Of a DNA stretch of 64,000 bases, positions 37,471 to 46,767 are shown one piece after another. Where the stretch lies: positions 463,021 to 527,020 of the forward strand of contig NW_013657662.1 of assembly GCF_000142905.1 (NCBI RefSeq), in the 5' to 3' direction. The position numbers were made by a program, and so were the translations under genes. Positions within the stretch are counted from its first letter, which is position 1, and the number at the start of each line of letters is the position of its first letter. The stretch comes from Thecamonas trahens ATCC 50062. Lineage: Eukaryota > Apusozoa > Apusomonadida > Apusomonadidae. The notes under the pieces are model-generated. The model searched no databases. It was given only the letters and a program-made list of their open reading frames with translations, and was not told where the DNA came from.

Positions 37471-38220
37471 TCACCCGCTGTGCTTTGCAAGGAACTCGGT
37501 GACGCCCTCCATGACGTCGAGCCGGAACTGGAGGAGGCTGTGGCCGGCGCCGGGGACGTGCATGCGGGCGCAGGCAAGGTCGGCGCCGGCATTGTCACCG
37601 TCGCGGGCAAGCGGAATCGACTCGTCGTTGAGAATGGTGCCGTCATGCGGGCGGCCATCGGCAAGCCGTGATAGGATCGGGTTGGACCAGCTCTTCTCGC
37701 CGGTCACCACCAGCAGCGGCAGTGAAGATGGAAGCGCATAGCGGGCGGCGAGATCAACCGAGCGGGCCATGGCTGCGAGCTCAGTGCCCGGGCCAGCGAC
37801 AACGGTTAGGCCGACAAGCTCATGGACCGAGGCGGCCCAAAGCGAGCCGCGGAGCGGCGGCGCGATCATGACCGTCGGCGCAGATGCGAGGAGCGTGTCG
37901 CCGCGCGAGCGGCGATCCGGCGGCAGAGCCGCGACGTCGGCCAGCGCCGCCGCCAGGACCAGACCACCCATGGAGTGTGTGACAAAGCCGAGTGGAGGCT
38001 CAGGTCCGCCACAACGCGAGGTGCAGTTGAGGGCGGTGTCCACAAATCGCCGTAGCGCCGTGGCGTGGTCGGCGAGCACACCTGCCCGCGAGTCGTAGCC
38101 AAAGGCCGCCACGTTGGCTGACGAGTCGCTCGTCCGCAAGTATACCGCCAGTGGATAGTTGTTCCATGTCGACGCCAGGTAGCCGTGGACAGTGACCATC
38201 GTCCGCGGCAGGCGGAGCAT
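37471..38220 (-). CDS. Alpha/beta hydrolase, lipase/esterase-like; N-terminus uncertain
   Basis: About 249 residues from the ATG at 38220 (MLRLPRTMVTVHGY). The HGY oxyanion motif lies at the first strand, the nucleophile elbow is THSMGGLV (Ser), and a C-terminal GAGHS supplies the likely catalytic His, with an acidic residue probably in the region between. The protein has no lid domain. Substrate unknown; the pattern suits a lipase, thioesterase or acylhydrolase. Upstream in another frame, an ATG at 38321 begins MGSPLQASLFYRLLVTLLAHL, which looks like a signal peptide or anchor. One base would join it to this frame, so the true protein may be secreted or membrane-bound. Divergent from GNB1L, with about 160 bp between the 38321 ATG and 38484. 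Confidence 0.72.
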   Translation of the reverse strand: MLRLPRTMVTVHGYLASTWNNYPLAVYLRTSDSSANVAAFGYDSRAGVLADHATALRRFVDTALNCTSRCGGPEPPLGFVTHSMGGLVLAAALADVAALPPDRRSRGDTLLASAPTVMIAPPLRGSLWAASVHELVGLTVVAGPGTELAAMARSVDLAARYALPSSLPLLVVTGEKSWSNPILSRLADGRPHDGTILNDESIPLARDGDNAGADLACARMHVPGAGHSLLQFRLDVMEGVTEFLAKHSG

Positions 38221-38483
38221 CCACACCCGCACGTGAGTCCAAGCCACGGGGAGAGCGACAAGTGGGCCAACAGCGTGACCAGCAAGCGGTAGAAGAGGCT
38301 AGCTTGAAGTGGGCTCCCCATTGCCTTGTACTGCTGATTGTATGTATGATGGTGGTGTGGTGGGTGATCGGATGAGGTTGGGGGTGAGCACGAGCAGTAG
38401 GAGAGGGTGCGAGGTGTCGAGGACAGAGGAGAAGGGCAAGGACTTGACGTGGACAAGAAACAAGGGGAGAGAGTAGGAGGGAT

Positions 38484-39608
38484 ATGCATGGAGGGGGACC
38501 TGTGCCGCGATGTGTGCTGCGTGGACAAGGAGCTGGAGTGACGGCTTTGGCAGCGGCTGGTCACGTAGTCTTTGCTGGTGATGATGGAGGTCATCTTGTT
38601 GGTTGGTCGCTCATCTCGCGTCGTCCATGCCTCACCGCCACGAGCGATGGTGCTGCTACTGACAACACCATCAGTCATCATCATTGTGGTTCCGTTCATA
38701 ATGGAGCCATCTTTGCTTTGGCTCTCGTCCCGCCTGTGGGCCCAAAGTGGCTCTTCTCGCACGGTCGTGATGGTCACATCGCTGCCTTTGATCTTGCTGA
38801 GATGACGCCCCGCGGGATAGACGGCACCTCCAGTAGTGATAGCGGCGCTCTGTCGCCGATGTGGCGGGTTGATGCACAGACGCTCAACTTTTGCGGTGTG
38901 GCAGCGGCCGAGGTGCCTGGGGAGGACGGACGCGTGGTGCTGGTGGCGTCAGGCGACGATCCTGGCGGCATTGTGGTGTACGAGGCGGAGATGGCATCGG
39001 CGAGGTGTGAGCTGGTGCGTGTCATGATCCCAGCTGACAACATGGGCATGTGCATGGCGGTGCGGCTGGTGTTTGCAGCCTCTGTGCCGCTCGCTGTCGC
39101 GGGCTACGAGTCCGGGGCGCTTGCAGTGTGGGATGCGGCGGCGGGGAGTTTGCTGGCCACCACCAACGCCGCCCCGTGGTTCGGCGATCCAGTCATGGCG
39201 CTCGATGTGGTGAGCGTGGATAGAAGCTCGGAAGAGTGGACGCTGCGCGGCGTTGCCGGCTCGGCTACGGCAGAAGCTGTTGCCTTTCGCATTGACAGCA
39301 GCAGTGGCGGCGAAGCAGCGTTTGAGCTTGTCAAGAAGCGGGCGGTTGCCGACGCCGGCGAGCAGGGTGTGTCGTCGGTGGCGATCCGCGCTGCCGACGG
39401 CAAGCTCGTGGCGCTTGGCGGGTGGGAAGGCTCGCTTAGCGTGCATTCGGCCAAGAAGCTCAAGCCACTTGCGGTTCTCGAGTACCACGCGCAGCGCGTG
39501 TCTGCCCTCGGCTTTGATGCGGATCCTGATGGTGGCGGATACCTTGTTTCGGGCTCTCCCGATGGACGCATCGCAGTCTGGGATCTGTATCCTGTGGCGC
39601 AGTCGTAA
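38484..39608 (+). CDS. GNB1L: GNB1L/ASA1-type WD40 protein
   Basis: 374 residues forming a single beta-propeller of WD40-like blades. Segments that follow human GNB1L closely are CVLRGQGAGVTAL at the start, LFSHGRDGHIAAFDLAE, NMGMCMAVRL (the GMPMCLRL motif), AVAGYESGALAVWD, ALGGWEGSLSVHS, LAVLEYHAQRVSALGF and the end SGSPDGRIAVWDLYP. The yeast counterpart Asa1 belongs to the ASTRA/TTT assembly that helps stabilise PIKK kinases such as ATM and mTOR. No intron and no signal sequence; expected in cytoplasm or nucleus. Confidence 0.85.
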   Translation: MHGGGPVPRCVLRGQGAGVTALAAAGHVVFAGDDGGHLVGWSLISRRPCLTATSDGAATDNTISHHHCGSVHNGAIFALALVPPVGPKWLFSHGRDGHIAAFDLAEMTPRGIDGTSSSDSGALSPMWRVDAQTLNFCGVAAAEVPGEDGRVVLVASGDDPGGIVVYEAEMASARCELVRVMIPADNMGMCMAVRLVFAASVPLAVAGYESGALAVWDAAAGSLLATTNAAPWFGDPVMALDVVSVDRSSEEWTLRGVAGSATAEAVAFRIDSSSGGEAAFELVKKRAVADAGEQGVSSVAIRAADGKLVALGGWEGSLSVHSAKKLKPLAVLEYHAQRVSALGFDADPDGGGYLVSGSPDGRIAVWDLYPVAQS

Positions 39609-39869
39609 CTCGAGACGTAGCCCGAGAGATCAAAGTGTCGTCCCTTACAGTCAGTTGATTCCCCTACAGTCGGCTGATTCCTTCAGCCTTCACGATCACC
39701 GTGCCCTGTCCCACGCGTAGCCATCCGTCGCCTGTCGCCTGTTGCCTGTCGCCTGTCACGATCATCTGTCGCGATCACGATCATGGTCGCCACCTCCCGA
39801 CCACTTCACCCCGCTCCTCCCCGCCCCACCCCCCCCCCCCCCACCCCCACCCCCTACTAACCCTTGAGG
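39609..39869. other. Intergenic region with poly-C tract
   Basis: A pyrimidine-rich stretch contains a degenerate cctgtcgc repeat (39730-39760) and a C-run at about 39828-39843, ending 27 bp before the EXOC1 start. No gene is seen. Confidence 0.45.
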
Positions 39870-42674
39870 ATGGACATGGATAGTGTGCGTCCACACCCTG
39901 TGCCCAGCTCAACGGCAGCCTCTGTGGCGTCGCTCCTCAAGCCCGGCGAGGTTGTGTATGCGGTGGTCCCCGCGGACCAACTGGATACGGTGACCTTCAC
40001 GGCGCCCAAAGCAAGAACACTCTGCCTTACCCACAAGCCATCGTCGCACAAGGTGAGACTGTACAAACTACGTCGAACCATGGGATCATCGTTGTCGTCA
40101 TCAGTAGCATCAGCAGCATCAGCAGCAACGTCATTGACAGTCACAGCAGCAGCAGCAGCAGCAACACCGTCATCATCATCGTCGTCAATGCCATCGTCAT
40201 CCATCCTCTCTCCATTGCCATCGTCGTCTTCATCGTCCTCATCGATATACTCGTTGTCGAGAACATGGTATGTGGAGAAGCTCAAGGCGTTGAGAGAAGC
40301 ACCGTCGGGCGCGCTCACTCTGGTCTTTGCCGATGGCGAGCCGGTCACCTTTGCTCTCCATGATGCGTTTTCTCGCTCGCACTTTGTTGCCTCGCTCCTT
40401 TGGCTCATGAACACGGTCCTCGGCTTTGTTCCAGATGCGCCGCCTCAGCTCTTGGCTCTTCTCCCTGACAATGGCCGTGGTGATGGCGGCGGCGATGCGC
40501 GGACCGAGCGTGGCGGCGGTGGTAACACCACGGGCGAGGCGGACGGTAGTGGCGTCGCGGACGAGCTGGCTGACGCTGTGGAGCAACAAGTGCGGGCGGT
40601 GAGCCTCTCGGACTTGCTGCCGGCGGAGCGAGAGCAGCTGGAGGCTGTTCTTGGCGAGTCGATGGCGGCGGACAAGATCGAGGACGTGGAGGCGGCGCTG
40701 GCGGCCGAGATCGAGGCGCTGGAGGCCGCTAATGTAGAGGCACTGCTCGCACTTGGACCGGAGATTGATGTCGCCATGGCTGCCATTAATGGGGTGTTAG
40801 ATGAGGCCGAGGTGCTGGAGGCAACGCTGGCGTCGTACGCGGGCATTGTTGACGGCATGGCGAGCCAGCTGGAGGTTATCCAGGAGACGTCAACGGCGAC
40901 GCAGGTGCTGACGACGAACCACCGGGCACTGCTGCTTGAGTCCAACGCGCTCCTCAACTCGCTGAGAGTGAGCAAGCGGACCCGGACTGCGCTGACGGCG
41001 ACCAAGCTCTCGGAGCTCGATGCACTGCCGGGCATCGAGGCTGCGCTGGGCGAGCTCGAGAAGCCTCCGTCGTTTGGCCCGCAGTCAGAGCTGGTGACGC
41101 TGACGGCGGTTCATGATCATGAACGTGAAGTGGCGGCGCTCAAGGCCAAGTTTGCGGCGCGGCTCGCTGGGTATGAGGCCAAGCTGGCGACGGCGCTGCA
41201 CTCGGATCCTGCACTGGTCGTGCTCCGCAGCGGGTTCTTCGACTTTCCGTCGCGGCGGCCGGTGTACGCCGGCCTGCTTCCGTACGCGCCGCTCACAAAG
41301 TGGCTGGCTCGGACGGACCCTGTGCAGCGTGAGACGCTTGCGCGTGCGTACCTGACACGGGCGCGCGAGACGCTGGGCGCGGTGGCGCCGCGGCTGATGA
41401 GGGAGCTGCGGCGGGCGGTGGCACAGGTCAAGCTTGCCACCGACATGTCTGCGCTCCCGAACGATCCTGTGGGCGAGCTCACCGTGCGCGGGCACGGCTC
41501 GTCGTCGATGAGTTCGTCGTCGCGCGGCTCCGAAGCGTCGTTTGACGTGGCGTCGACGGCGCGGTCGGCGTCATCGTTTGGCGGCGGCGGGAGCGAGCGG
41601 CTGCGTGGGACCGAGGCTCTGTTCCGGGCGGTCAACGCGGTGGTGGACGCGGTGGTGGCCGAAGCGCGGTTTCTCGACACCTGGCTCGGCGAGTCGAGCG
41701 ACGCACAGCTGGAGAACTGGCTCGAAGTGGCGTTTGGCAACGTGCTGCCGCATGTGGACAAGCTCGCCATCCACGTCAACGGCCTCAACGCGTTCGACAC
41801 GGTGACGTACCTGGCGTTCCTTGCCTCGTACCCGGCGGACGACGAGTTTCCGCGAGCGCACTCGTTCCTTGCGCAAGTTCTCACTCTGCTGCAGAACGCG
41901 CCAAACCTGGCGTTCTCGCAGTATGTCGACCGGCAGGTCCGCAAGATCGGCAAGGTCAAGGTGGCGGCGCGGCGTTGTGGCATCCTCTGGCCGTGCGCCA
42001 AGTTTGCGTCGTTCTTTGTGCAGATCGGGCGGGCGCTGTTTGGCACCGAGCTCGGGGCGCGCGGCGGAGCGGCGCGCGAGGTCGTCGAGCTTGCGCTCAC
42101 CAAGGTGGCACTGGCAGTGTTTGAGACGCTCGAGCGGGTGGCTGCGTCGGACGCCAAGTACGCGCACCTTGTGCTGTACGAGAACTATCACCACTTTTAC
42201 ATAACCACCGAGGCGGCGATGGAGCAGCTGCCGCAGCTGCGTGCGCTGGGAAAGTACGTGGCCGAGGCGCGCGAGGCGTACCTCCAGCACCGGGCGGCGT
42301 ACGTTACCGACGCCATCGAGTACCAACTCGGCGACTTTGTTCGCTTCTTTAACGCCATCGGCGGCCTTCTCGACTCAATCTCGGCGCAGGAGGTTGCCTT
42401 CCAGGACGCGTACTCCAAGCTCAAGTTTGACAAGCTAATGAGCAAGTACGGGACGCCTAAGCAGGTTGAGCGCAACCTGTTGGCCATGCGCAAGCGGGTC
42501 ATCAAGCACGTTGCCGGCGACAAGGAGGGTCTTTACTCGGTCGTCTGGGAGCGGATCCTGCTCGCCATCCAGGACCTCTTTGCCCGCTGCGACGCCACCA
42601 TCCGAGCCGTCTACGGCGACGACAAGGCCACGCTGGGTGCTGCCCTCAGTGCCGCCCTACCGTTGCCAGCGTAG
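39870..42674 (+). CDS. EXOC1: Exocyst subunit Sec3/EXOC1
   Basis: 934 residues. Sec3 tethers secretory vesicles to the plasma membrane and binds PI(4,5)P2 through an N-terminal PH-like domain. That domain is visible at about 25-195 (VVYAVVPADQLDTVTF, WYVEKLKALREAP, ALTLVFADGEPVTFAL, FVASLLWLMNTVLG), interrupted by an inserted Ser/Ala-rich low-complexity loop. A predicted coiled coil follows (about 240-360, with LSDLLPAEREQLEAVL and ATQVLTTNHRALLLESN as in Sec3). The C-terminal helical CATCHR-type region runs to the end (LFRAVNAVVDAVVAEARFL, LVLYENYHHFY, YVTDAIEYQLGDFVRFFNAI). The ATG at 39870 (MDMDSVRP) is the first in frame. Length is close to human EXOC1. Confidence 0.85.
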   Translation: MDMDSVRPHPVPSSTAASVASLLKPGEVVYAVVPADQLDTVTFTAPKARTLCLTHKPSSHKVRLYKLRRTMGSSLSSSVASAASAATSLTVTAAAAAATPSSSSSSMPSSSILSPLPSSSSSSSSIYSLSRTWYVEKLKALREAPSGALTLVFADGEPVTFALHDAFSRSHFVASLLWLMNTVLGFVPDAPPQLLALLPDNGRGDGGGDARTERGGGGNTTGEADGSGVADELADAVEQQVRAVSLSDLLPAEREQLEAVLGESMAADKIEDVEAALAAEIEALEAANVEALLALGPEIDVAMAAINGVLDEAEVLEATLASYAGIVDGMASQLEVIQETSTATQVLTTNHRALLLESNALLNSLRVSKRTRTALTATKLSELDALPGIEAALGELEKPPSFGPQSELVTLTAVHDHEREVAALKAKFAARLAGYEAKLATALHSDPALVVLRSGFFDFPSRRPVYAGLLPYAPLTKWLARTDPVQRETLARAYLTRARETLGAVAPRLMRELRRAVAQVKLATDMSALPNDPVGELTVRGHGSSSMSSSSRGSEASFDVASTARSASSFGGGGSERLRGTEALFRAVNAVVDAVVAEARFLDTWLGESSDAQLENWLEVAFGNVLPHVDKLAIHVNGLNAFDTVTYLAFLASYPADDEFPRAHSFLAQVLTLLQNAPNLAFSQYVDRQVRKIGKVKVAARRCGILWPCAKFASFFVQIGRALFGTELGARGGAAREVVELALTKVALAVFETLERVAASDAKYAHLVLYENYHHFYITTEAAMEQLPQLRALGKYVAEAREAYLQHRAAYVTDAIEYQLGDFVRFFNAIGGLLDSISAQEVAFQDAYSKLKFDKLMSKYGTPKQVERNLLAMRKRVIKHVAGDKEGLYSVVWERILLAIQDLFARCDATIRAVYGDDKATLGAALSAALPLPA

Positions 42675-43286
42675 CGCGGGTAGTTCTCTAGCACCAGCTC
42701 GAGTGACTTGAATCGGAGGATGGTAAAGAGTGAGCCGTCACTGGTTCTGCCCCGCGGCGCGTGGATTGGGGTGCGTCTGCTGATCGTTGATTCCGCGACT
42801 TGTGCTAGAGTTGTGCAAGGGGATGGGCATCAAATTGGAGCGTGTCGCGAGACAGAGTGGGAACTGATGGTCTGGGGATGGAGAAGCATGTATCGCACTG
42901 CATGAGTGCGCGAGCACCGGCGATTGGCTCGGTTGGGTCCTGCAGAGTTGTGAGCAAGTCGCGACAGTAGCGAGCATGACCACACCCCAGTCTCCAGCCG
43001 TCACATCGACGATTCTGACGATGACATCCATCCCGACACGCACAGGCTCCTCGGCCTCACCCCTAAACTACAACTGGCCTCGCAACCGGCAGTCATCTCT
43101 CTATACCCCCTTCGTGACCAAGCCGATCGGGCCGATGACGCGACGTTGACGCTCAGCGCGACAAATGGATTTGGCAGTTTGGGTCGGTGCTGCGGTCAGC
43201 CGCGACAGCCGGCGAGCCGGCGAGCCGGACATCTGGAGGCATCTGACTCTGAGCAGGCTTGAGGTTTGTTGAAGAGAGAATTGGCA
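42675..43286. other. Intergenic region between EXOC1 and GrpE
   Basis: About 610 bp with ordinary base composition and no supported gene on either strand. A short repeat cggcgagccggcgagccgg lies at about 43209-43227. The promoter of GrpE is expected near its 3' end. Confidence 0.5.
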
Positions 43287-44099
43287 ATGTTTGGACTGCG
43301 TATGCTTGGACGTGTGGGAGTTGATGTTGTGAGCGGAGGAGCTGGTCTGTGGCGGGCAGGTGGTGCGGCTGCGGTGTGGTCGGCTACGGCGGCGGCTGGT
43401 GGTGCGGCGGGCGCGTCATCCACGGCGAGTGGAGCAGTGACGGGCAAGCGGGCATTGGGGACGAGTGCATGGGCATGGGAGGAGAAGACTGAGGACAAGG
43501 TCGATGCTGAGAAGGCGACCGAGGAGGCGACTGAGATCAAGACCGAGAATGAGGCTCAGGTTGAGCAGGAGAGCAGCAGTGAGAGCAGCAAGGCCGACCA
43601 TGACGCGGCTGCGGCAAAGGTGGCCGAGCTCGAGGAGAAGATGGTCGAGATGAAGGAGAACCTCCTCCGGGCGCTTGCTGATCAGGAGAACGTTCGTATT
43701 CGTGCTCGGGAGGACGTCGAGTCGGCGCGCAAGTTTGGTGTGACCAAGTTTGCAAAGTCGATGCTCGATGTGGCCGACTCGATCGAGAAGGCTATGGAGG
43801 CCGCCAACGAGGCTGAGCACGGCGCGCTGTACGAGGGCATCGCCATGACCTACAAGCAGCTGTACAACGCCTTTGCTGCAAACGGCATCGAGCCTGTTCG
43901 CCCGCTGGGCGAGCCGTTCAACCCGGAGCTGCATCAGGCTCTCTTCGAGATGCCCGCAGGCGGCGAGCACGAGCCTGGACACGTCGGCATCGTCACCCGG
44001 ACCGGCTACACCCTCAACTCGCGCATCCTCCGTCCGGCCCAGGTTGGCGTCGTGGCCCAGCCGCTCCCTGAGGCGAACGGCGATGGCAGCAATCAGTAA
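43287..44099 (+). CDS. MGE1: Mitochondrial GrpE nucleotide-exchange factor
   Basis: 270 residues. GrpE/Mge1 exchanges ADP for ATP on mitochondrial Hsp70 during protein import and folding. The first 70 or so residues are Arg/Ala/Gly-rich without acidic residues, as in a mitochondrial presequence. A charged coiled coil (about 95-150) leads into the GrpE signatures LLRALADQENVRIRAREDVE and RKFGVTKFAKSMLDVADSIE. The terminal beta-wing is GIEPVRPLGEPFNPELHQAL and PGHVGIVTRTGYTLNSRILR. The ATG at 43287 is the first in frame. A possible internal processing site follows KRALGTSAWAW. Confidence 0.92.
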   Translation: MFGLRMLGRVGVDVVSGGAGLWRAGGAAAVWSATAAAGGAAGASSTASGAVTGKRALGTSAWAWEEKTEDKVDAEKATEEATEIKTENEAQVEQESSSESSKADHDAAAAKVAELEEKMVEMKENLLRALADQENVRIRAREDVESARKFGVTKFAKSMLDVADSIEKAMEAANEAEHGALYEGIAMTYKQLYNAFAANGIEPVRPLGEPFNPELHQALFEMPAGGEHEPGHVGIVTRTGYTLNSRILRPAQVGVVAQPLPEANGDGSNQ

Positions 44100-44255
44100 A
44101 ATTGTCTTTCTCCATCTGTCACTGCCCAACCAGTTTCAAGCCGAGCCACGATCGGCTGCGTGGCGACACAGCCTGTCCGTGTCCGAGCGAGCCGTGTGCA
44201 CTCTCTCACTTGCTGATTCTCCCGTCAGCCGGCGATTCTGCCCCTCCATCTACTG

Positions 44256-44624
44256 ATGAGTAGCCTTCTCACCTTTGATGACTACCTGCTCCCACCATCC
44301 ACGCACTCGGGACTTGAACCTGATGACCCTGGCTGCTACCGAGATGCGGATCAGCTAGCGAGGTCCGAAGCGCATGCAAACACATCTACTTGTATTTCGA
44401 CCCGATATATTACGTAAGCATGCCCCCTTACATGCTACATGTTGCCGCTGCCACTTGCGATCGATGCCCATCTCGACCATTTGCCCGTCCTCATCTACCC
44501 CCCTCCCCCCGCCCTCCATTGGCTCCCGAGCAAGTCACCGAGTCGTCGCCATTTCGGCAGCAACCAAGTCCAAGACGACGACGAGGACGCGGACGAGGAT
44601 GAAGACAAGCAACACCCAACTTGA
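44256..44624 (+). CDS. Small acidic protein, two predicted exons, unrecognised
   Basis: Predicted exons are 44256-44413 and 44561-44624, joined across a 147-nt intron with donor gtaagc, a pyrimidine-rich 3' half and acceptor ttcggcag. The 73-residue product starts MSSLLTFDDYLLPPSTHSG and ends in an acidic run (QVQDDDEDADEDEDKQHPT). Unspliced, the frame stops at once after the donor (taa). I know no family for it. It lies between GrpE and another small spliced gene on the same strand, and the next ATG is only 30 bp after its stop, so the two could share a transcript. Evidence is the open frame and splice-site quality only. Confidence 0.4.
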
Positions 44625-44653
44625 CCAGACAGCAGGGAGAAGGAAGGAAGTCA

Positions 44654-44857
44654 TGTCTGCAGCACATGACTATGAGGCCATGGGTACCGCACGTATGTAA
44701 CCTATGTGTATGAGGTGTGTGAGGTGTGTGAGTGCGGAGGGGAGAGGTTGTGCCAGCAGCAGCTCGACCAACGCGAGTGATGGGGCACGACAATGTGGGT
44801 GCAGTTGGGTTGGGATGGGCATCGGGTGTGGTGGTTCTGAATCGATAGCTGTATGTA

Positions 44858-44892
<35 letters not shown>

Positions 44893-45540
44893 TTGCGATG
44901 TGGCATCGGCATGGTGTGTGATGACTGGTATGGGCATGGCGGAGCGAGTTTGAGCAGAGGGCTTGTTGGACTGTTGGAGGATGGCCACGGGTTCGGGCCT
45001 GCACGGTCTGATGTGTTCAGCGAGGGCTTAGCTTTGGCGTTCTGGAGGCACCGTCGAGCCTTGTGGGACTGGGGATAGAGAAGGAGGGGATGATGGAAAG
45101 GCAAGCACATCGATGGCCGCATACTGGCGATCCTGCTCGGCTGCTCGGCATTGTGCCCACTCTCGCTTGTCATCATCGGCAGCATGACTGCTTCGTTCAC
45201 TCACGTTGTGGATGGCTGGATGTGCGGAGGTTAGTCAAGGAGCTGCTGGCAGAGACTCAAGAGATGGCGGAGCATACGCAGCGTGTGTTGGAGCTGAATG
45301 ATCAGGTTGTCCATGCTGCTCAGTCGACGGCAAGTGTCATCGAGCGAATGAGGTCAACAGGACCGCAGCCGTACGTGGAATGGGAGATGGGCGTGATGGA
45401 TGTGGTGGTTATGGACGAGACGAGAGGGGACTCACGATGTGTGGCGTTGTGGTTGTGTGTACAGGGTGCCGGTTGACGTCGTCATGGAGATGGACGTCAT
45501 GAACAACAACGTGGGCGCGACAGAAGGCGCGTCGCAGTGA
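44654..45540 (+). CDS. Small coiled-coil protein, three predicted exons
   Basis: Predicted exons are 44654-44693, 45235-45370 and 45465-45540, giving 83 residues. Donors are gtatgt and gtacgt; acceptors are gaggttag and gtgtacag. The frames join without stops: MSAAHDYEAMGTA, then LKELLAETQEMAEHTQRVLEL... and VPVDVVMEMDVMNN. The middle is one uninterrupted amphipathic helix of about 45 residues, typical of small subunits of helical complexes (BLOC/BORC or DASH-like). I cannot say which, if any. Intron 1 (541 nt) holds a (GT)n tract. It converges with POP5. Confidence 0.5.
44858..44891 (+). repeat. (GT)n microsatellite in a predicted intron
   Basis: A gtatgtatgtat tract passes into about 15 GT units within intron 1 of the predicted small coiled-coil gene. 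Confidence 0.8.
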
Positions 45541-45813
45541 TCGGAGCCGGAGCCTCACACAGCGGCGGCGTCGACGGTCTGCATCGGCCCACTGTCTGGG
45601 TCTGCAGAGCCTGTTGTTCACTCGCCGCTTGTCAGCGAGCCACCATGCACAAGCTGGCAGCAGTAAATCAGACGAGAGCAACCGTCGAGCGCGGCAGCGC
45701 GGCAGCGCACCGATCTGTGACTGCAATCAGCCAGGAGTTAGTCGACATGCCCTGAAGCAGCCTAGCTACTGCCCGTTTTGCTACCCACAAGCCCTTTGCG
45801 TCGGTCGAGCGGA

Positions 45814-46317
45814 TCAGACGTCGGTGTCGTCGGCGTCGTCACCAGCGTCAACGCCATCCTCCTCGCCATCCTCAACCAGCTGGTCCAACCCATCGATTCC
45901 TTGGGCATCGTTGAGCGTGTCCTCGTCATCTTCTGCACCGCTGTCGCCAGCAGTACGTGCGCGGAGCAGTGCTCTGTTCCACTTGATGATGAGCTCTCTG
46001 CAGTTTGTCAGCGTTGCGGCCGAGTGGATGACGCGGATGGCAACCGGGCGATGAAACAGTTCAGTGGTGAGGGTCAGGGCAGCCCAGACCATACGAAAGT
46101 GATCAAAGGGGGCACGGACAATGGCAGTGTTTGACAAGGGATTGTAGAAGGGAACAGCCATGCGAGTGCAGAGTCCATCGCCCACTGATCCAAAGCATGT
46201 GGTGAGAACAGTCCGGAGTGCCCGCAGCAGATGCGGTGCGGTCGTCTTCCCGCCAGTCTCTGCTCCGTCCTTCCACCCAAGTACAGCCACTAGATACCGG
46301 TGCTTATACCGCACCAT
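45814..46317 (-). CDS. POP5: RNase P/MRP protein subunit POP5
   Basis: 167 residues. POP5 is a core protein of RNase P (tRNA 5' processing) and RNase MRP (rRNA processing). The N-terminus MVRYKHRYLV is diagnostic, followed by HLLRALRTVLTTCFG, YNPLSNTAIVRAPFDHFRMV (the strongest family block) and VIHSAATLTNCRELIIKWNR. The tail of about 45 residues is strongly acidic (EDDEDTLNDAQG...DDADDTDV), a common feature of eukaryotic POP5. No intron. Divergent from the CH-SH3 gene. Confidence 0.88.
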   Translation of the reverse strand: MVRYKHRYLVAVLGWKDGAETGGKTTAPHLLRALRTVLTTCFGSVGDGLCTRMAVPFYNPLSNTAIVRAPFDHFRMVWAALTLTTELFHRPVAIRVIHSAATLTNCRELIIKWNRALLRARTAGDSGAEDDEDTLNDAQGIDGLDQLVEDGEEDGVDAGDDADDTDV

Positions 46318-46767
46318 GTCGTCTCCAAGTCAATGACAACCAGAGTCAAGTTGTGGTGGTGGCTCGGACGGCGTGCGCTTGCCATACTCGCTCGTGTACG
46401 ACGCGACTTGGATCTGGCTGGATCGGGCGGTGGGGGGGGGGGGTGGCTTGGGGATGGGGATGGGCGATCTGATCTAGGCTGGGGGGAGGGAGGGGGAGGG
46501 GGAGAACGAATGGATGTTGCCCCTTTGCCGCAGGATGAAGTTGGTTTGACAATGAAGAGCACAATGCGTGTGATGGCGGCGACGATGGCGAACGATTCCT
46601 GGCAACAACAAAAGCAATGATTAATTCTTACGATTACCGGCAACAACAAAATCAATGATTGCTAACAACGGACAGAGCAGCAGCAGCCCGACAGAGCCAG
46701 GACGACGACCAATGACTCTTCCTCCGGACAACACACGTCTTGACGGAAGGAGGAGGAAGAAGGGGGC
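46318..46767. other. Intergenic region between the divergent POP5 and CH-SH3 genes
   Basis: 450 bp with a G-run/GGGA-rich tract at about 46430-46502 that could form quadruplexes, and a partial direct repeat (attac/gattaccggcaacaac, aatcaatgattg) at about 46609-46665. No gene is supported. Confidence 0.45.

Noticed and set aside
44286-44370. A tRNA-like B-box (ggttcaagtcc) on the minus strand.
   Set aside because: No matching acceptor stem or D-arm/A-box at the right distance, and the region is better explained as coding in the predicted small gene.
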